DNA of 59,567 nt, taken from the IMG/VR virus record IMGVR_UViG_3300042465_004049, positions 1-59,567 of that record. The stretch is one strand, 5' to 3'. The DNA comes from a virus. Under the pieces are notes generated by a model, which was not told the origin of the DNA, searched no databases, and was given only the letters and a program-made list of their open reading frames with translations. A program made the translations under genes and the position numbers. This document shows positions 57,276 to 59,567 of this stretch, one piece after another. Each line of letters starts with the position of its first letter. Position 1 is the first letter of the stretch.

Positions 57276-59567
57276 TTATGCTGAGAACGATGCTCCAGTC
57301 GGTAAGATGTTGAAATCTAACACGATGAATTCAGCGGTTTTTGTTGGTTGTAAGAAAATCTGTCCAGCCAATATATTTCTATCAATTACATCAGGAGTGT
57401 TATTACTCTCATCCATTACTACTCTAAATGCATATAAACCTTGTCTTTGTTGAATTGCTTCTAAATAAGGATTAACTGTATTTAAGAATCTTGAACGAGT
57501 GGTAGAAGTATTTTGTTCGAATACTAAGTATCTTGATGTAGAAGCGATATACTTCTTAACTTTGATAAGTAATCTTCTAACATTGATTCTATCTAACGCT
57601 GATGATTTTTCTTGTAATGTTTTCTGTCCAAATGCCACGATACCCTCGCCAGGGAAAGATGCGATAGGATTTATTTTTCCTTCGTATAATGTATCTCTCT
57701 CTGCGTGTGTTAATCTATTCAATACTGAAACTGCTCCTACGATTCCACCACGATTTAAACCAGCTGGTGCGAACCATTCTGCTGCAACCGCATCATTTGC
57801 TGCGTAAATACCTGGCATCAATACTGATGGTGGTACTGCAGTTAATTTGTTAGTGTTTCTATCGATTGTCTTAACCCACGGGTAATAAGTACCTACATAG
57901 TTAGAATCTACTGCTGCACCTTGTGCAACTGCTTCATCAATTGTATCATTACCACCATCACAACCAACTACATCACCAATGAAGAATACATCTTCACGAT
58001 TCTCACACATTTCACTTATGTAATCAAATACATATGAGTGATGTCTACGAACTATACCTGGTGCTGCGATTAAGTTGATATCAAAATCATCAGGGTTAGA
58101 TACTGCGTTGATTGCTTTTACATATGCAACCGAACCACTTGCAATTGATGTTGCTAAGTTAAATCCTTGTGAATTACCTGCTGATATATCCACACCTTTG
58201 TTAATTGTTTTTGCTGGCGTTGTACCATCAAATCCACCTTGAAACGCTAAAGTAAATTGTCTTTTAGCAATTGTTTCGGCCGAATCATCAGTTGATAATG
58301 AATAACCAAAATTATATGTTCCAACCGAACCACTTACAATAGCAGTAATATCTGCATCAAATGTAAAATCAGTATTTCTACCAGTACTAAATTCAGTTCC
58401 CGGTAATGGTTTTAAATATTGTGTATTATTTATTTTTACTGCAGTAGTTTCTAAATCAATACCAGAGTATCTATATGCAGATGATGCTGTATTATTAACA
58501 GAACCCGTTGAATATATAACTGCAGGAACGATTGTTTCTATCGTTGCATCGATTGGATTGATGTATGCACCATGTCCAAAAGGTGCTGCTATGATAGGGA
58601 ATGAACCTTCAGCTGCAACTTTTACTCTAACTAATTTAGAACGATTTGCGTAATCACCAGTTTCAGTTTGTTTACCATTTGCATCAATTGTTAATGTTCT
58701 ATCACCAATTACTTTAGCAATATAGTTTGGAGATGCAGGGTCTAAGTTAACGTTATTATATGTTTCTTTTACTGATTTTTTTCTATCAGTATCACTAAAT
58801 CCACGAACTACTATTGAGAATGTAGCGTAATCAGTTGCACCAGATACTCCTGCTGCTTTGACGTTAAAAATACTTATTTTATATTCGGTATTGTATGGAT
58901 TACCATCACCTAATGTTTCAAATTTAAATAAATCGTGGCGTTGACCGCTAATTAATTGAGATTTAACCATTGGTGTTTCTGCGTATGTAATACCATTAGT
59001 ATCAGCTCCAAATACTTGAGTTGGTAATTGAACTAATGAAATAGAACCAGAACCTGCAGATAAGTATGCACTTAAATCAGTAGCTGTTTTTTCAAAGTAT
59101 GTATACACATATGCTTTTTTAGTTCCAAATGGAGATTCTCCAAATACATCACCAATATCATTTCCTTCTGAAGGGTCAATTGATGCTGAACCATTATATG
59201 CAATATTACTTCCACTAATTGTAAAATAACTATCAGTTGATGTCCCGTTTGCAAATACTATTGAACCAGTAGCAAATCCGGTTGATTCACTACCACTTAA
59301 TGTAGCGTGTAATGTACCGATGATATGTTCACTACCACTTGCATATGTTCCTGTAGCAGAACCAGATTCTAATGTTACTTTAATACCAATTGGTGCTACT
59401 TGTGAATAACCACCTAAGTGACCAACACGAACAATTGTAACTGTTCCTGCTTCTCTTAGATAGTTTTGTACTGCGTACCCTGTATAGTATGTTCCATCAG
59501 GTGTACCGAATATTTCTTCAAATTCTGATTGTGTATTTACGATAGTTGGTAAGAATGCTGGTCCTTT
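57276..59567 (-). CDS. 18: Tail sheath protein (T4 gp18-like), 5' end cut off
   Basis: 764 codons are visible; the frame is open to the window edge (59567), so the N-terminus is missing. The first visible residues are KGPAFLPTIVNTQSEFEEIF then GTPDGTYYTGYAVQNYLREA, the usual N-terminal sheath region (G-x-P...v.s..ef...fG...). The end RNILAGQIFLQPTKTAEFIV LDFNILPTGASFSA is the conserved sheath C-terminus. Sheath protein contracts around the gp19 tube. An internal GTG at 59108 is not the start. Confidence 0.93.
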   Translation of the reverse strand, partial: KGPAFLPTIVNTQSEFEEIFGTPDGTYYTGYAVQNYLREAGTVTIVRVGHLGGYSQVAPIGIKVTLESGSATGTYASGSEHIIGTLHATLSGSESTGFATGSIVFANGTSTDSYFTISGSNIAYNGSASIDPSEGNDIGDVFGESPFGTKKAYVYTYFEKTATDLSAYLSAGSGSISLVQLPTQVFGADTNGITYAETPMVKSQLISGQRHDLFKFETLGDGNPYNTEYKISIFNVKAAGVSGATDYATFSIVVRGFSDTDRKKSVKETYNNVNLDPASPNYIAKVIGDRTLTIDANGKQTETGDYANRSKLVRVKVAAEGSFPIIAAPFGHGAYINPIDATIETIVPAVIYSTGSVNNTASSAYRYSGIDLETTAVKINNTQYLKPLPGTEFSTGRNTDFTFDADITAIVSGSVGTYNFGYSLSTDDSAETIAKRQFTLAFQGGFDGTTPAKTINKGVDISAGNSQGFNLATSIASGSVAYVKAINAVSNPDDFDINLIAAPGIVRRHHSYVFDYISEMCENREDVFFIGDVVGCDGGNDTIDEAVAQGAAVDSNYVGTYYPWVKTIDRNTNKLTAVPPSVLMPGIYAANDAVAAEWFAPAGLNRGGIVGAVSVLNRLTHAERDTLYEGKINPIASFPGEGIVAFGQKTLQEKSSALDRINVRRLLIKVKKYIASTSRYLVFEQNTSTTRSRFLNTVNPYLEAIQQRQGLYAFRVVMDESNNTPDVIDRNILAGQIFLQPTKTAEFIVLDFNILPTGASFSA

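Noticed and set aside
57276-59108. Sheath gene beginning at 59108
   Set aside because: The codon there is GTG in the middle of a continuous sheath reading frame that runs to 59567; upstream residues match sheath N-termini.
59072-59254. 60-codon minus-strand open frame near the end
   Set aside because: Out of frame within the sheath gene, which is open to the window edge.
1-59567. tRNA genes and CRISPR arrays
   Set aside because: Intergenic gaps are too short and show no cloverleaf or spaced repeat units; the recurring AAGATACGAA units are promoters.

Overview
The window is one contiguous piece of a T4-like (contractile-tailed) bacteriophage genome. Every gene I can support lies on the minus strand, gaps are small, and stop/start overlaps such as TAATG and ATGA are common. 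Hallmark genes are recognisable by motif: family B DNA polymerase (gp43), sliding clamp (gp45), clamp loader (gp44 and gp62), replicative helicase (gp41), 5'-3' exonuclease (RNase H-like), UvsX, gp32, a GroES-like cochaperonin, and a tail block with sheath (gp18), tube (gp19), a gp26-like assembly protein, tape measure, tube-initiator-like protein, gp53/LysM-like protein and hub-like protein. The host is inferred to be a Bacteroidetes bacterium. The DNA is AT-rich, most internal genes lack a Shine-Dalgarno and start in an AAATAATATG context, and eleven intergenic sites match the Bacteroidetes promoter form (TTTGG, 19 nt, TAnnTTTG).

Reading from low to high coordinates (against transcription): 1-6870 is a sugar and glycosylation block with an epimerase, a small-molecule methyltransferase and four glycosyltransferases, with dUTPase embedded in it. 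6888-17516 is a replication block: RHH protein, PD-(D/E)XK nuclease, gp62, GroES, thioredoxin, gp44, a large SPPY methyltransferase, gp45 and gp43. 17544-24159 is an accessory block: a PLP enzyme overlapping an asparagine-synthase-like amidotransferase, a tail-tube-like small protein, a divergent thymidylate-synthase-fold enzyme and two tandem SPPY methyltransferases. 24226-35922 is nucleotide metabolism and recombination: thioredoxin, NrdA, NrdB, a histone H1-like protein, a DPPY methyltransferase flanked by a 40-bp duplication, gp41, exonuclease, UvsX, gp32, an HNH-helicase fusion and a probable nucleotide-modification-associated protein. 35983-46861 is mostly uncharacterised accessory genes, including a 747-aa protein, a secreted NUC1-type nuclease, a family A polymerase-like protein, an SPFH membrane protein, a SWIM protein, an SGNH hydrolase and a PhyH-type dioxygenase. 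46928-59567 is the tail and baseplate module.

The genes fit together as a replisome (43/44/62/45/41/32/UvsX), a deoxynucleotide supply system (NrdAB, two thioredoxins, dUTPase, TS-like enzyme) and a possible DNA-modification programme (TS-like, AsnB-like, PLP enzyme, Nmad1-like, four DNA methyltransferases, glycosyltransferases). Two promoter classes are visible: the TTTGG-N19-TAnnTTTG class in front of early/middle-type genes, and a TATATTTATA element without the upstream box in front of several tail and accessory genes, which I infer to be late promoters. The most notable observations are the promoter family with its invariant 19-nt spacer and partly palindromic spacer, a probable programmed frameshift (+1 or -2 on seven Ts) in the gp26-like tail-assembly gene, the 40-bp duplication that marks insertion of a methyltransferase cassette behind the helicase gene, and the candidate base-hypermodification cluster.
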